Below, one piece after another: positions 26,591-36,101 of a stretch of 64,000 nt of DNA. Made by a program: the position numbers and the translations under genes. The notes beneath the pieces were generated by a model. It was given only the letters and a program-made list of their open reading frames with translations. It had not been told where the DNA came from and made no database searches. The first letter of the stretch is position 1. Each line of letters opens with the position of its first letter. This DNA is from Bacteroidia bacterium (GTDB taxonomy: Bacteria; Bacteroidota; Bacteroidia; AKYH767-A; OLB10), in assembly GCA_016788065.1 (NCBI GenBank), contig JAEUTI010000026.1, positions 66,290-130,289 of the forward strand, written 5' to 3'.

Positions 26591-27640
26591 ATGATTGAAG
26601 TTGTAAAGCATGGCGTATTATTAGGGAAATCAGGACTTGGATTTGAACATGATGGCGTTTTAAATCCCGGGGTTATTCGTGTGGATGACAATGTACACAT
26701 GTTTTACAGGGCTGTAGGTAAAGGAAATTACTCAAGTCTGGGATATTGCATTTTTAAAGGTCCCCATGAACTAACTTACCGATCCGACATCCCTGTGATG
26801 TTTCCGCAATTTGCTTACGAAAATCATGGCGTTGAAGATCCGAGAATTACGAAAATAGGAGATGTGTACTACCTAACTTATACAGCATATGATGGTTTGA
26901 ATGCACTTGGAGCATATGCCACATCTACAGATCTGATAAAATTTGTTAAGCAGGGCTTCTTAGTTCCTATGATTGCTTTCGATGAGTTTGCGCATCTGGC
27001 TGGTGCAGGACATCCGCTGAACGAAAAATATTTCCGTTTTAATAATCCCGGCCTGGTTGCAGATACATTAAAATCTCAGTTGTATGTATGGGATAAGAAT
27101 GTTATATTTTTTCCTCGACTCATTAATAATCAGTTTATTTTCCTGCATCGTATCAAACCCGACATACAAATTGTAAAAGTTGATTCCCTGGAAGAATTAA
27201 ATCATGAATTCTGGCAGAATTATTTTCTGAAGTTTCACGAGCATATAGTGCTTACTCCCGAAAACCCACATGAAGTCAGTTACATCGGTGGTGGCTGTCC
27301 CCCAATTGAAACCAAAGCAGGTTGGTTGTTAATATACCATGGCGTTTATGATACTCCCAAAGGATATGTTTATAATGCTTGTGCATCATTGCTCGATTTA
27401 AATAATCCTCAAATTGAGATATCCCGATTGCCTTATCCTCTATTCCAACCTGAATTAGATTGGGAACTTTCGGGTGAGGTTAATAATGTTTGCTTTCCAA
27501 CCGGGGCCGTTGTGTTCGATGAGAGACTATATATTTATTATGGAGCGGCTGACGAAAGAATTGCGACAGTATCAATGGTGTTAGATGATCTTATTGCAGA
27601 GTTGCTTCTGTATCAGAATCCCATATTTGATGCTTCTTAA
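26591..27640 (+). CDS. GH130-like beta-mannoside phosphorylase or hydrolase
   Basis: A protein of 349 residues from the ATG at 26591, preceded by GGAG eight bases away; an ATG at 26573 adds six residues. It has the five-bladed propeller pattern of GH130: HDGVLNPGVIRVDDNVHMFYRAVG, then GVEDPRI (with the conserved Asp, the proposed acid), a GGGCPPIET segment, LIYHGV and the terminal LYIYYGAADERIA. There is no signal peptide, so the enzyme is cytoplasmic. Members mostly cleave beta-mannosidic bonds with phosphate. It is followed by a glycosyltransferase and a cupin within 25 bases each, suggesting one pathway. Confidence 0.85.
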   Translation: MIEVVKHGVLLGKSGLGFEHDGVLNPGVIRVDDNVHMFYRAVGKGNYSSLGYCIFKGPHELTYRSDIPVMFPQFAYENHGVEDPRITKIGDVYYLTYTAYDGLNALGAYATSTDLIKFVKQGFLVPMIAFDEFAHLAGAGHPLNEKYFRFNNPGLVADTLKSQLYVWDKNVIFFPRLINNQFIFLHRIKPDIQIVKVDSLEELNHEFWQNYFLKFHEHIVLTPENPHEVSYIGGGCPPIETKAGWLLIYHGVYDTPKGYVYNACASLLDLNNPQIEISRLPYPLFQPELDWELSGEVNNVCFPTGAVVFDERLYIYYGAADERIATVSMVLDDLIAELLLYQNPIFDAS

Positions 27641-27663
27641 GAACTTAATTAATCAGTAAACCA

Positions 27664-30039
27664 ATGAATCCTAAAAGAAAATACATCAAAAGAATTGTGA
27701 AAGCCGAAAATCCGGAAGTATTAGTAATATCTTCATTCCCACCCCGTGAGTGTGGAATAGCTACGTATACTGCTGATTTGGTGAAGTCTTTATCGAATAA
27801 GTTTGATACAACATTCGAATTTAAAATTTGTCCGCTTGAATCGGAAGCTGAAGTGCATAACTATGATTTTGATACTGAATTTGTTTTAAATGTTGATGAG
27901 AGTGATTCATTTACGAATCTTGAAAATTCAATAAACAACAACTCAAAGATCGGTTTGGTAGTTATACAGCATGAATTTGGCTTTTTCGAAAATTGCCATG
28001 AAAAGCTGGTTGCTTTTATAAAAGGAATACAGGTTCCTGTAGCCGTTGTTTTTCATACTGTTTTGCCTGCACCCGATGAAAGCAAACGGAATCAGGTCAT
28101 GGAAATAGCCAATGAAGTTCAGGCTATTTTGGTAATGACTAAGACATCCAAGAAGATTTTGATAGCTGATTATAGCATTCCGGAATCGCTGGTTACTGTT
28201 ATTGCACATGGAACGCATTTAATACCACATATCGATAAAGAAGTACTAAAGAAAAAATATGAAATGAATGGCCGAAAGGTTATTTCAACATTCGGATTGC
28301 TAAGTTCCGGGAAAAGTATTGAAACTACTTTGTACAGTTTGCCTGAAATAATTGCCATACATCCGGAAGTTCTTTTTCTGATAATTGGAAAAATTCATCC
28401 CGGCATTCAAAGGAGAGAAGGAGAAAAATACCGTTCGTATCTGGAAAATATTGTGGATGAATTGGGACTTCATGAAAATGTAAGGTTTGTAAACAGATAT
28501 TTGCCACTCGATTTACTATTGGAATATTTGCAGTTGTCTGATATTTATTTGTTCACTTCAAAAGATCGGAATCAGGCTGTCAGTGGAACATTTGTTTATG
28601 CACTTAGTTGCGGCTGTCCAATTGTTTCTACTCCAATTCCTCATGCTGTTGAGGTGTTGAAGAATAATTGCGGAATTTTATTCGATTTTGAGGATAGCAC
28701 GCAGCTGGCTGCAGCTGTAAATAAATTGCTGTCAGATAACGAGCTCAGGGAAGAAATGAGGATTGCCGCATTGCATAACGTCTCCTCCTCAGTGTGGGAA
28801 AATGCTGCAATTGCGCATGCCAATTTGTTTCTTAATCTTATTAACAGTGATGCAGGTTTAAGCTTTAAAGTTCCGGAATTAAAGATGGATCATATTAAAA
28901 AGATGACCACAGATTTCGGCATCATTCAGTTTGCCAGAGTTAATACTCCCGACATAAATTCAGGATATACCTTAGATGATAATGCACGCGCTTTGGTAAC
29001 TTATTGCATGCACTATGAGCAGTTGCACGACTTTCCGGATCTGCGCCAGATTAGTATTTATCTCAATTTTATTGAATTCTGTCAACAAGAGAATGGCACT
29101 TTTTTAAATTATGTCGATTTTAACAAAAAGTTTACCGGTCAGAATCAAACCACAAATATTGCCGATGCAACCGGAAGGGCATTTTGGGCATTGGGATACT
29201 TAATTTCACTTAAACCCATATTACCATCTCATTTAATCAGGCAGGCATTAAGAATATTCGATGCAGCTATTGAACGCGTTGCTTCTATTTGTTCAACCCG
29301 TTCAATGGCATTTATGATTAAAGGGTTGTATTACGCCGAAACCGCAAGACCAACAGTGAAAGGGCAGGAGCTCATTACTCTTTTTGCCGATCGGCTGGTT
29401 CAGATGTACAGACATGAAAGCGATGAAAGCTGGAATTGGTACGAATCTTATATGACTTATGCCAACAGTATTTTGCCGGAAGCACTTTTATGTGCCTGGC
29501 AGGCAACCGGGAATTCAACTTACAAGGAAGTAGCTAAAGAATCTTTTGACTTTTTATTGACAAAAATTTTCAATGGTAATGAAATTAAAGTGGTTTCGAA
29601 TAAGTCGTGGCTAAACAGAAGTACACAGGACACTCAGCCGGCAACGGGTGGTGAACAGCCTATAGATGTAGCATATACCATAATGGCACTGGATAGGTTT
29701 TACAAGACTTTTGGCAATAAAGATTATTTGCGGAAACAACATATTGCATTCAGCTGGTTTCATGGGAATAATTTTCTGCAGCAAATCATTTATAACCCCT
29801 GTACGGGAGGCTGTTATGACGGAATGGAGGAGTTTCATGTGAATCTGAATCAAGGTGCAGAGTCGACAACCAGTTACCTGATGGCACATTTAACCACTAT
29901 TAAAATAGAACAACATGAAAGGGCTTTCTCAGCCGGTGAAATGGAAATGGATTCTTCATTTAAGAATAAGTTTCAGTTTCAAAGTAAAAGTATGAGTCGC
30001 TTTGTATTGACTTCGAAGTCACTCATAAATAATAAGTAA
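27664..30039 (+). CDS. GT4-type glycosyltransferase fused to a C-terminal helical domain
   Basis: A protein of 791 residues. Residues about 18-395 form a GT-B glycosyltransferase: the opening PRECGIATYTADLVKSL, an HGTH segment, then the donor-binding region SKDRNQAVSGTFVYALSCGCPIVST. After a short linker, residues about 410-760 are an unrelated all-helical domain starting DFGIIQFARVNTPDINSGY and TLDDNARALVTY. I have seen that TDDNARAL-type domain as a separate or fused partner of GH130 and GT4 genes in other bacteria, and it looks like an (alpha/alpha)6 barrel. The fusion points to a synthetic or recycling role for a mannose-type glycan, which is inference. The downstream gene is 19 bases away. 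Confidence 0.8.
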   Translation: MNPKRKYIKRIVKAENPEVLVISSFPPRECGIATYTADLVKSLSNKFDTTFEFKICPLESEAEVHNYDFDTEFVLNVDESDSFTNLENSINNNSKIGLVVIQHEFGFFENCHEKLVAFIKGIQVPVAVVFHTVLPAPDESKRNQVMEIANEVQAILVMTKTSKKILIADYSIPESLVTVIAHGTHLIPHIDKEVLKKKYEMNGRKVISTFGLLSSGKSIETTLYSLPEIIAIHPEVLFLIIGKIHPGIQRREGEKYRSYLENIVDELGLHENVRFVNRYLPLDLLLEYLQLSDIYLFTSKDRNQAVSGTFVYALSCGCPIVSTPIPHAVEVLKNNCGILFDFEDSTQLAAAVNKLLSDNELREEMRIAALHNVSSSVWENAAIAHANLFLNLINSDAGLSFKVPELKMDHIKKMTTDFGIIQFARVNTPDINSGYTLDDNARALVTYCMHYEQLHDFPDLRQISIYLNFIEFCQQENGTFLNYVDFNKKFTGQNQTTNIADATGRAFWALGYLISLKPILPSHLIRQALRIFDAAIERVASICSTRSMAFMIKGLYYAETARPTVKGQELITLFADRLVQMYRHESDESWNWYESYMTYANSILPEALLCAWQATGNSTYKEVAKESFDFLLTKIFNGNEIKVVSNKSWLNRSTQDTQPATGGEQPIDVAYTIMALDRFYKTFGNKDYLRKQHIAFSWFHGNNFLQQIIYNPCTGGCYDGMEEFHVNLNQGAESTTSYLMAHLTTIKIEQHERAFSAGEMEMDSSFKNKFQFQSKSMSRFVLTSKSLINNK

Positions 30040-30058
30040 CAGTATTCAAAACAACCTA

Positions 30059-30397
30059 ATGGATTCAGGTGAAATTAAAAAAGGAATTTCAAACATAACT
30101 GTTGAAATTGTAGAATACCTGCAGAATTCTGTAGTTATTAAAACCATATTAAGAAAATCAACAGGCAATATCAGTGTTATGTCGTTTGATAATGGCGAAG
30201 GATTAACTGAGCGAACCACGCCCTTTGATACATTTGTTCAGGTGATTGATGGTGAAGCAACCATTGTAATTGCCGGGAAAATGAATTTATTGAAGACGGG
30301 TAGCTCTATTGTTATTCCCGCCCATGCGTCAAGTTTGATTGAGCCCAATGGCCGGTTTAAAATGATTTTGACTGTTATTAAGAGCGGATATGAGTAA
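30059..30397 (+). CDS. Small cupin-domain protein without metal-binding His motif
   Basis: A protein of 112 residues with the single cupin barrel pattern: GLTERTTPFDTFVQVIDGEATIVIAG, then LKTGSSIVIPAHASSLIEP. The position that normally holds HxH reads TPFDTF, so a metal-dependent enzyme is unlikely; sugar binding or regulation is more probable. It ends the cluster with the GH130-like and glycosyltransferase genes. Confidence 0.8.
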   Translation: MDSGEIKKGISNITVEIVEYLQNSVVIKTILRKSTGNISVMSFDNGEGLTERTTPFDTFVQVIDGEATIVIAGKMNLLKTGSSIVIPAHASSLIEPNGRFKMILTVIKSGYE

Positions 30398-30433
30398 GGA
30401 TTTCGGAAAGTCAAAGGCAAATCAAGGGAAATT

Positions 30434-31210
30434 TCATCCTTCCCAATTCCTGTTTAAATAATATAATTCATCTTTGTATTTGATCACTAAGCAGGAGTCG
30501 TAGTGGGTTTGGTAGCTGTATATATCATCTATTCCTTCAATAAAAATGGAATCTATTAAGCTGAACAATTCTGAAATATACCCCTGAGACTGCTCTTCTC
30601 CGAATTCTTTTTCATAGAGTGCACTGGAAATGTGGTTGATAAGTAGGGTGTTGTAATTTGATCTATCAAGTTTAGTAAGTTCTGCTTCAGATTCAATTTC
30701 AGCTACTGAGTTATGGCTATTTGCTTTGTAAAAGTCCAACCTTTCGAAGTAATGGCCTCCTATAAATTTTGGAGATATATACCTATTGACAAACATTAAG
30801 TATCCTTCAATAAGGTTTAGTTTATAATTTTCATTTAAAGCTGTGTTTTTAAATGTCTCAGTTAATTTATAGTTGTTATTTATAAAAAATGGAATCAATT
30901 TACTTTTGAACCAAACTGTTTCTGAATCTAGTTCAAGGTAATTATATTGTACGTTAGTACATTCAAATAATGTGCTATCAATAAAAAATGTCCGCCCCCA
31001 GTTAAGTTCATCTCTTGGTATAAAATTGGTTTTATCATCATCTACTATGACTACTGAGGATTCCAACAAATTGCAAACTCTAAGATCATCATTGAAAACT
31101 CCATACATCATGGTGTTATCAATTCTCGAACCAAAGTATATTACACTGCATGATTCACTTGTAAATCCGTTTATTTGTGCGTAATCTGTATTTGTAATCC
31201 GTACTTTCAT
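30434..31210 (-). CDS. Hypothetical protein
   Basis: A protein of 258 residues, acidic and rich in Asn, Tyr and aromatic residues. It has no signal peptide, membrane segment or motif I recognise. The C-terminal LVIKYKDELYYLNRNW looks like the closing strands of a beta domain. The coding region is AT-rich and may have been acquired. It is separated by 160 bases from the TPR/AAA pair that reads in the same direction; a link is possible but not shown. Confidence 0.6.
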   Translation of the reverse strand: MKVRITNTDYAQINGFTSESCSVIYFGSRIDNTMMYGVFNDDLRVCNLLESSVVIVDDDKTNFIPRDELNWGRTFFIDSTLFECTNVQYNYLELDSETVWFKSKLIPFFINNNYKLTETFKNTALNENYKLNLIEGYLMFVNRYISPKFIGGHYFERLDFYKANSHNSVAEIESEAELTKLDRSNYNTLLINHISSALYEKEFGEEQSQGYISELFSLIDSIFIEGIDDIYSYQTHYDSCLVIKYKDELYYLNRNWEG

Positions 31211-31370
31211 TGGTTGAGATGATTATTTATAGCATGATTTCAATAAGGTTATGAATTATTTGATTGTTATTTTCTATGAACTGCGATTTTATGGTGTATC
31301 AATTATTGTAATTACATTTATGCTTTATTGGAATATTTCAATCTAAAAAAATCAATCGCTTATAATATCG

Positions 31371-32627
31371 TTAAGGGTTGTCCTCTTTTATAGCCATATA
31401 GTTCGCTACCCACTGATAAGCTTTAAATCCAACAACAAAAACTAGGGCCATCATATTCAGCGACTCACCTGTTTTAAAAGAAATTCCGATAGCTATAAGT
31501 CCTACAAGTGCCAATGCAATTGTGAATATTACGAGCTTCATTTTATTTTTAGCGGATGATAGCATGGTTCCTAAAGGGAGCATCATCGCAAAACCAAATA
31601 CGGTAAATAATAGCATTTTTTCTTCTGAAAATACAAAGTATAAAAGAGCCCCGGTGATAGCAACCCCCAAACTCACAGCTACTAAGTTTGAACTCAATTT
31701 TTCATTTTTATCAAGAAGTAATTGTCCATATTTATTGAACCGGAGAAACAAATTGCTTACAGGGCCAATAACCCAGGTTGAAAAAGCAAATAGCGCAAGA
31801 ATTACAATTAAAGGAAATAAGTAGGGTTGAAAGGATTCATTATTCCTAGCAATGGAAATTAATATTTTGCTACCAATGTAAAAACCTACGAGTACACCCC
31901 ATTGATATTTCTCACTCAGGTTACTCATAAAAAATGAATATTTCAAAAACAACCTGTAAACCGGATTTGAGGCTTTTATAGCTTCCACCATTCCAGATTG
32001 AGCATAGCTCATATTGGGGTCATTGGAAAGTGCTTCTTTAAAGTGTTCCAGGGCTTTTTTGTGGTTACCCTGCTCTAGCAAGCCCCACCCATAATTAGCA
32101 TGTGTGAAAGCATTGTTTGGGTCTTCACGGAGTGCGCCTTCAATGGTTTCGAAAGATTCTTGGCTTCTGTTAAGTTTGTTCAGTGCGGAACTTCTGATAT
32201 TTAAAGCTAAGAGATTTTCAGGATCTATTTCCAGAGCCTGATCAGCGGTTTGAAGCGCTTCTTCAAATAATTTTCTTGCCATTTTAATATTTGCCAGCAC
32301 AGCAAAGTAATCGGCATCATAAGGATCAAGTTCAATTGCTTGATTAATATTCTTCTCTGCATCATCAAAATTATCTAATTGAATACCAATGCGGGCTTTT
32401 AAATAAAATAAGTAGGGTGCATCGGGTGATATTCCTATTGCATTATCAATTATACTGGTTGCATTTTCAAATTTTTCTTGTTGAAAGTATACCTCTGCAA
32501 GCAGGGTGAGATAATGAATGTTGTTTGAATCCTCTGTCAATAAATCAGAAAGGATTTTTTCAGCTTCTGTAAATTTATTTTGCTGAATTAAAATTTCAAC
32601 TTTGGAAAGTCTGATATCTTCTGTCAT
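31371..32627 (-). CDS. TPR protein with C-terminal membrane domain
   Basis: A protein of 418 residues. Residues 1-225 are about six tetratricopeptide repeats (for example AEVYFQQEKFENATSIIDNAIGISPDAP and KALEHFKEALSNDPNMSYA). From about 240 on there are five or six hydrophobic segments (WGVLVGFYIGSKILIS, LFPLIVILALFAF, then several more), with charged loops. It would hold a cytoplasmic TPR scaffold at the inner membrane. The start is one base after the stop of the TPR-AAA gene, so the two are surely co-expressed. No family name is recognised. Confidence 0.75.
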   Translation of the reverse strand: MTEDIRLSKVEILIQQNKFTEAEKILSDLLTEDSNNIHYLTLLAEVYFQQEKFENATSIIDNAIGISPDAPYLFYLKARIGIQLDNFDDAEKNINQAIELDPYDADYFAVLANIKMARKLFEEALQTADQALEIDPENLLALNIRSSALNKLNRSQESFETIEGALREDPNNAFTHANYGWGLLEQGNHKKALEHFKEALSNDPNMSYAQSGMVEAIKASNPVYRLFLKYSFFMSNLSEKYQWGVLVGFYIGSKILISIARNNESFQPYLFPLIVILALFAFSTWVIGPVSNLFLRFNKYGQLLLDKNEKLSSNLVAVSLGVAITGALLYFVFSEEKMLLFTVFGFAMMLPLGTMLSSAKNKMKLVIFTIALALVGLIAIGISFKTGESLNMMALVFVVGFKAYQWVANYMAIKEDNP

Positions 32628-32628
32628 C

Positions 32629-33936
32629 TTACTTTTTTATTTTCATATAGGTTAAAATATCGTCATATAAACCGGAATCGTTTGCAAACATGGCAAAATT
32701 CTTGGCAGTTGAAAACCATTCTTGTGTGCTGGGTTTATGTTTCTTCAAAGCATTGAGTAAATCAATAGTTTCAATTGGTTTAGGAATGCCATCGCTAAAT
32801 GAAGACTCAAGTTTTTGCTCTATGGCAATGTCGATAATTGCATCAATATCTGCTCCTGAATAGTTCTCTGCTTTTTTCGCAATTGTTTGCAGGTCAATAG
32901 TTCCTGTTGGCTTGTTGCTGAGCTTAAGCCTTAAAATCGATTCTCTTGAAGTAACATCAGGAGGTGGAACAAATACGATTCTGTCAAATCTGCCGGGGCG
33001 TCGGAATGCCGGGTCAAGATTCCAGGGCGTATTTGTCGCTCCTATGATTAAAATTCCTTCGTTTGTGCTGTCAATTCCGTCGAGTTCCTGCAGGAATTGA
33101 TTTATTAAATGTCTGCCGCTGGATTGCTTCATATCGCTCCTGCTAGCGCCCAGTGCATCAATTTCATCTATGAATAATACACAAGGAGTATTTTGTCTTG
33201 CCAATTCAAATATTTCATGCAGATTTTTTTCACTGTTTCCAATCCACATATCCAGAATGTCATTCAAGGTAATGCTTAAGAATTTTGCATTTACTTGTCC
33301 TGCTGTTGCTTTAGCAATGAACGTTTTACCGCATCCCGGGGGACCATACAATAAAATGCCTCCTCCAGTTTTTTTGCCATATGCTTTATAAAGTTCTGGG
33401 TGAAGCAGTGGTTTGATTATTTTAAGATCAATTTCTTTCTTCACACTGTCCATGCCGCCAACATCATTGAAGTTAATATTCGGTTTTTGTAAAAAACGGT
33501 TGTCTATTTCTTCTTCCTCTTCTCGGACTTCAATACTACCTTTTTGCCTTAATTGGCTATCAAGTTCATCATCCACATACTTTGGATCAATTTCAAGAGC
33601 TTTTCTATAGGCCTCTATAGCTTTCGTTATGGAATGCTCTTTCAAAAGACACTTTGCATATAGAGCATAAACATTTATCTCATTGGTACCTTGATCTATT
33701 ACTTCTTCCAAAATAACATTACAGGCAGAATAACTTCCCTTCTTGTAAAATACTGTTGCAAGTCCAATTTTTGGCCTTGTTTCATTCGATAATTTAAGAA
33801 TTGTGGTATACTCTTTATCCGCTTCCTCAAGTCTGTTTAATGTAAGTAAATTGTCTGCCAGAAGAAGTCTCAATGGAATGTTGTCAGGCGATTGTTTTAA
33901 TGCCTCCCGCAGACTTTCTATGGTATTATCGTTCAT
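32629..33936 (-). CDS. AAA+ ATPase of the CDC48/FtsH type with N-terminal TPRs
   Basis: A protein of 435 residues. Residues 1-120 are three TPR units and 135-147 an acidic linker. From 155 there is a classical AAA module: VGGMDSVKKEI, Walker A GPPGCGKT (198-205), Walker B VLFIDEID (253-260), the pore-loop region DMWIGNSE (229-236) and the second region of homology GATNTPWNLDPAFRRPGRFD (299-318) with arginine fingers. A helical lid follows (SGADIDAIIDIA). It lacks protease motifs. It would unfold or remodel a protein recruited by TPRs, perhaps its membrane partner encoded one base downstream. Confidence 0.9.
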   Translation of the reverse strand: MNDNTIESLREALKQSPDNIPLRLLLADNLLTLNRLEEADKEYTTILKLSNETRPKIGLATVFYKKGSYSACNVILEEVIDQGTNEINVYALYAKCLLKEHSITKAIEAYRKALEIDPKYVDDELDSQLRQKGSIEVREEEEEIDNRFLQKPNINFNDVGGMDSVKKEIDLKIIKPLLHPELYKAYGKKTGGGILLYGPPGCGKTFIAKATAGQVNAKFLSITLNDILDMWIGNSEKNLHEIFELARQNTPCVLFIDEIDALGASRSDMKQSSGRHLINQFLQELDGIDSTNEGILIIGATNTPWNLDPAFRRPGRFDRIVFVPPPDVTSRESILRLKLSNKPTGTIDLQTIAKKAENYSGADIDAIIDIAIEQKLESSFSDGIPKPIETIDLLNALKKHKPSTQEWFSTAKNFAMFANDSGLYDDILTYMKIKK

Positions 33937-34382
33937 TTTTTAATTTTAAAGTATTCGGTTTATTAATTAGCTATGAATTATTTCTGCTTCAAAAAATTAT
34001 TTTAGGCCATCACTGGATTTAATGTAATATATTTTAGAATCCTTCATCCTTAAAATTCAGCTTATATGTTAAGTCTTTTAAAGAAAATAGGCTTATTCCT
34101 GTCTGAAAGTTTTAAAAGAGTGCTAAATATCAAAGTTGTTTTCCGGAATTTAACCTGAAAAGTACGATAAATTTTGATTGCTGCAAAATAGAACTCATGA
34201 ATATGATCAAAGATCATCATTCCTTCGAACTATAGTAAATGACTTGCAATCAATTAAATATGTGTGAAAGCTGGTCGCATCCACCATAAATTTGGTAAGA
34301 AATGTTACCCTTAAAGTTTAAAATGCGTTTTGACTAAAAAACTATTGCTATACTTAGAATATCATAATTCAATGCTCACCTA
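33937..34382. other. Gene-free AT-rich region
   Basis: About 446 bases between the TPR-AAA gene and the CPBP protease gene. No convincing coding frame is seen. The only clear structure is the perfect palindrome ATGATCAAAGATCAT (34203-34217), which might be an operator. It presumably contains the promoter of the AAA operon, but no full TAnnTTTG box is evident. Confidence 0.5.
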
Positions 34383-35138
34383 TTAAATTTGAAATAATTG
34401 CTCTCCAGTCAACATGGCAACATGGGCGAATATATGCCCTATAAATGCTGCTTCCAATCCCTTTTTCCAATATAGCCATCCAAAAAATATTCCTGCGACT
34501 GAATTACCAATAAGGATATAGGACAACAGGGAAACTGAAGGATTGCTTACTGCACTAAATGCAACGGGAAAATGGCCGAGTGCGAAAAGAACAGCTGCCA
34601 ATATAATTCCGATCCAGTAGGTAATTCCATTAAGCTTTTTGGTAATTTTATACATTATCCAAACAATTAGTGTCATAAACCCATAGCGCATTAATATTTC
34701 TTCTGTTAAGCCGCCATAAGTAAATCTGGCGAGTATTGTTATTTTAATTTTATCACCCACCTCAATAAATTCCTGTGGCAATGAAGATCTAAAAATCAGT
34801 CCTACGATAGATATCAATATTCCTGCAACTAATCCGCAAATAATTCCATATTTTGCTTGTTCCGGGAATGATACCTGACTTTTTTCTGACTTAAGTATGG
34901 CAGTGATTGCAGGAACTGTGAGGTTCACTTTATCGTGCAAAACGGTTCCAATTATCACTGCAATTAACAGCAGAAAAGTTGGATTAACCAACACTAAAAA
35001 CCGGAGTGTTTCCGGTGATATTTTTTCTAAAGCTTCCTTGGGCAAATTGTCAAGCGGTATGGTGACCGTAAGCATTGATAAAATGCCTAACATTCCTAAA
35101 GCAAATAATGTCAGTCCCAGTTTTATTTTGAATGTCAT
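34383..35138 (-). CDS. CPBP family intramembrane metalloprotease
   Basis: A protein of 251 residues from the ATG at 35138; an ATG at 35201 adds 21 residues that do not resemble a membrane start. It has about seven hydrophobic segments and the CAAX/Abi motifs: GGLTEEILMRYGFMT (the EExxxR type), GHFPVAF, and the late GHIFAHV histidines. These place a glutamate-histidine active site in the membrane. Members process prenylated or other membrane proteins; the substrate is not known. It has no obvious operon partner. Confidence 0.85.
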   Translation of the reverse strand: MTFKIKLGLTLFALGMLGILSMLTVTIPLDNLPKEALEKISPETLRFLVLVNPTFLLLIAVIIGTVLHDKVNLTVPAITAILKSEKSQVSFPEQAKYGIICGLVAGILISIVGLIFRSSLPQEFIEVGDKIKITILARFTYGGLTEEILMRYGFMTLIVWIMYKITKKLNGITYWIGIILAAVLFALGHFPVAFSAVSNPSVSLLSYILIGNSVAGIFFGWLYWKKGLEAAFIGHIFAHVAMLTGEQLFQI

Positions 35139-35453
35139 GTTTGAAGGTGTTGGGTGGTTTATATTTTTAACTTTTAAATCCGGTAAGCATAATAATAACA
35201 TGTTTCATTTTCGTCATTAAAATTCTCTGAAATAGTGAAATGCAGATCATAAGATTTTATAATGAACGGTGGTTTTGATTTGATGATAGCTTCCATCAAT
35301 AAATTTAGCAATATTGACCCGACTATACTGCAAGACAGGTTTGGAATCGAAAGGTATATATTTCCCATTTACCTTCCAAATGGATAGGGAGAATGGCCTT
35401 CACATCCTAAAATCAATGCTCTGGACAAAATAGGCAGTTATCCGTGTAATAAT

Positions 35454-35975
35454 CTACCACCGTGACATATCAATTACCATTTGTCTCTTAAATTTTGATT
35501 TGAAACTTATCAACGAATTTAAGTCTCTTTTATCCACTGATCGAAATTTGTAATTAAGTTTTCTGTTATTAGTTTCTAAATGTATCTCGTTTATCCCATC
35601 AACTCGAACTATCTCAAAAAGAGTCCCAGGCAGCCAGTAATGGTCTCCTTCATAACCCGAATATCTAATATTTAATTTCGTTTCTTCTGAAGATCTAATA
35701 ATAGTATTGGAAATGGATATTTGGAAGAAATCTTCATAAAAATCTAAATACCCGATTTTTTTGTAATTTGATTTTAAATGCACAAATACGAAAAGTGCAA
35801 TTATGAATACCGCACTGAATGATCTCACTAATATCTGATATTTTGAAGGTACTATTTCAGCCAAAACTACAGGAGCAATTGTCATTATAAATAGAAATAT
35901 CCTTATTAAAGTAACAACCAATGATATTTCAACGATTTCGAAGCTGTTAATAATTTTCGGATCTCTATATCGCAT
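35454..35975 (-). CDS. Hypothetical membrane protein with PH-like C-terminal domain
   Basis: A protein of 173 residues. Two hydrophobic segments (about 16-40 and 47-66) are followed by a beta-rich domain of ~100 residues (IGYLDFYEDFFQISISNTIIRSS, then IHLETNNRKLNYKF) that resembles the PH-like domain of small bacterial membrane proteins. No motif assigns a function. It lies in the same AT-rich stretch as the CPBP protease. Confidence 0.6.
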   Translation of the reverse strand: MRYRDPKIINSFEIVEISLVVTLIRIFLFIMTIAPVVLAEIVPSKYQILVRSFSAVFIIALFVFVHLKSNYKKIGYLDFYEDFFQISISNTIIRSSEETKLNIRYSGYEGDHYWLPGTLFEIVRVDGINEIHLETNNRKLNYKFRSVDKRDLNSLISFKSKFKRQMVIDMSRW

Positions 35976-36101
35976 TTTTAAATTACAATATTTTTAACAT
36001 CATGCATTTATTCGAATACACTCCCAAAGTAAACCCTTGTTTTTATAAAATAGTTATTGAAAATGCTGGCGTAAAATAGCAGTGAGAAGAGTAATATCTT
36101 A

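Noticed and set aside
30059-30397. Metal-dependent cupin enzyme such as a sugar isomerase
   Set aside because: The His-x-His and Glu positions of the first cupin motif are not present.
35174-35368. Minus-strand frame of 64 codons upstream of the CPBP gene
   Set aside because: Overlaps the leader of the CPBP gene, has no recognisable domain and biased AT-rich composition; the support is too weak.
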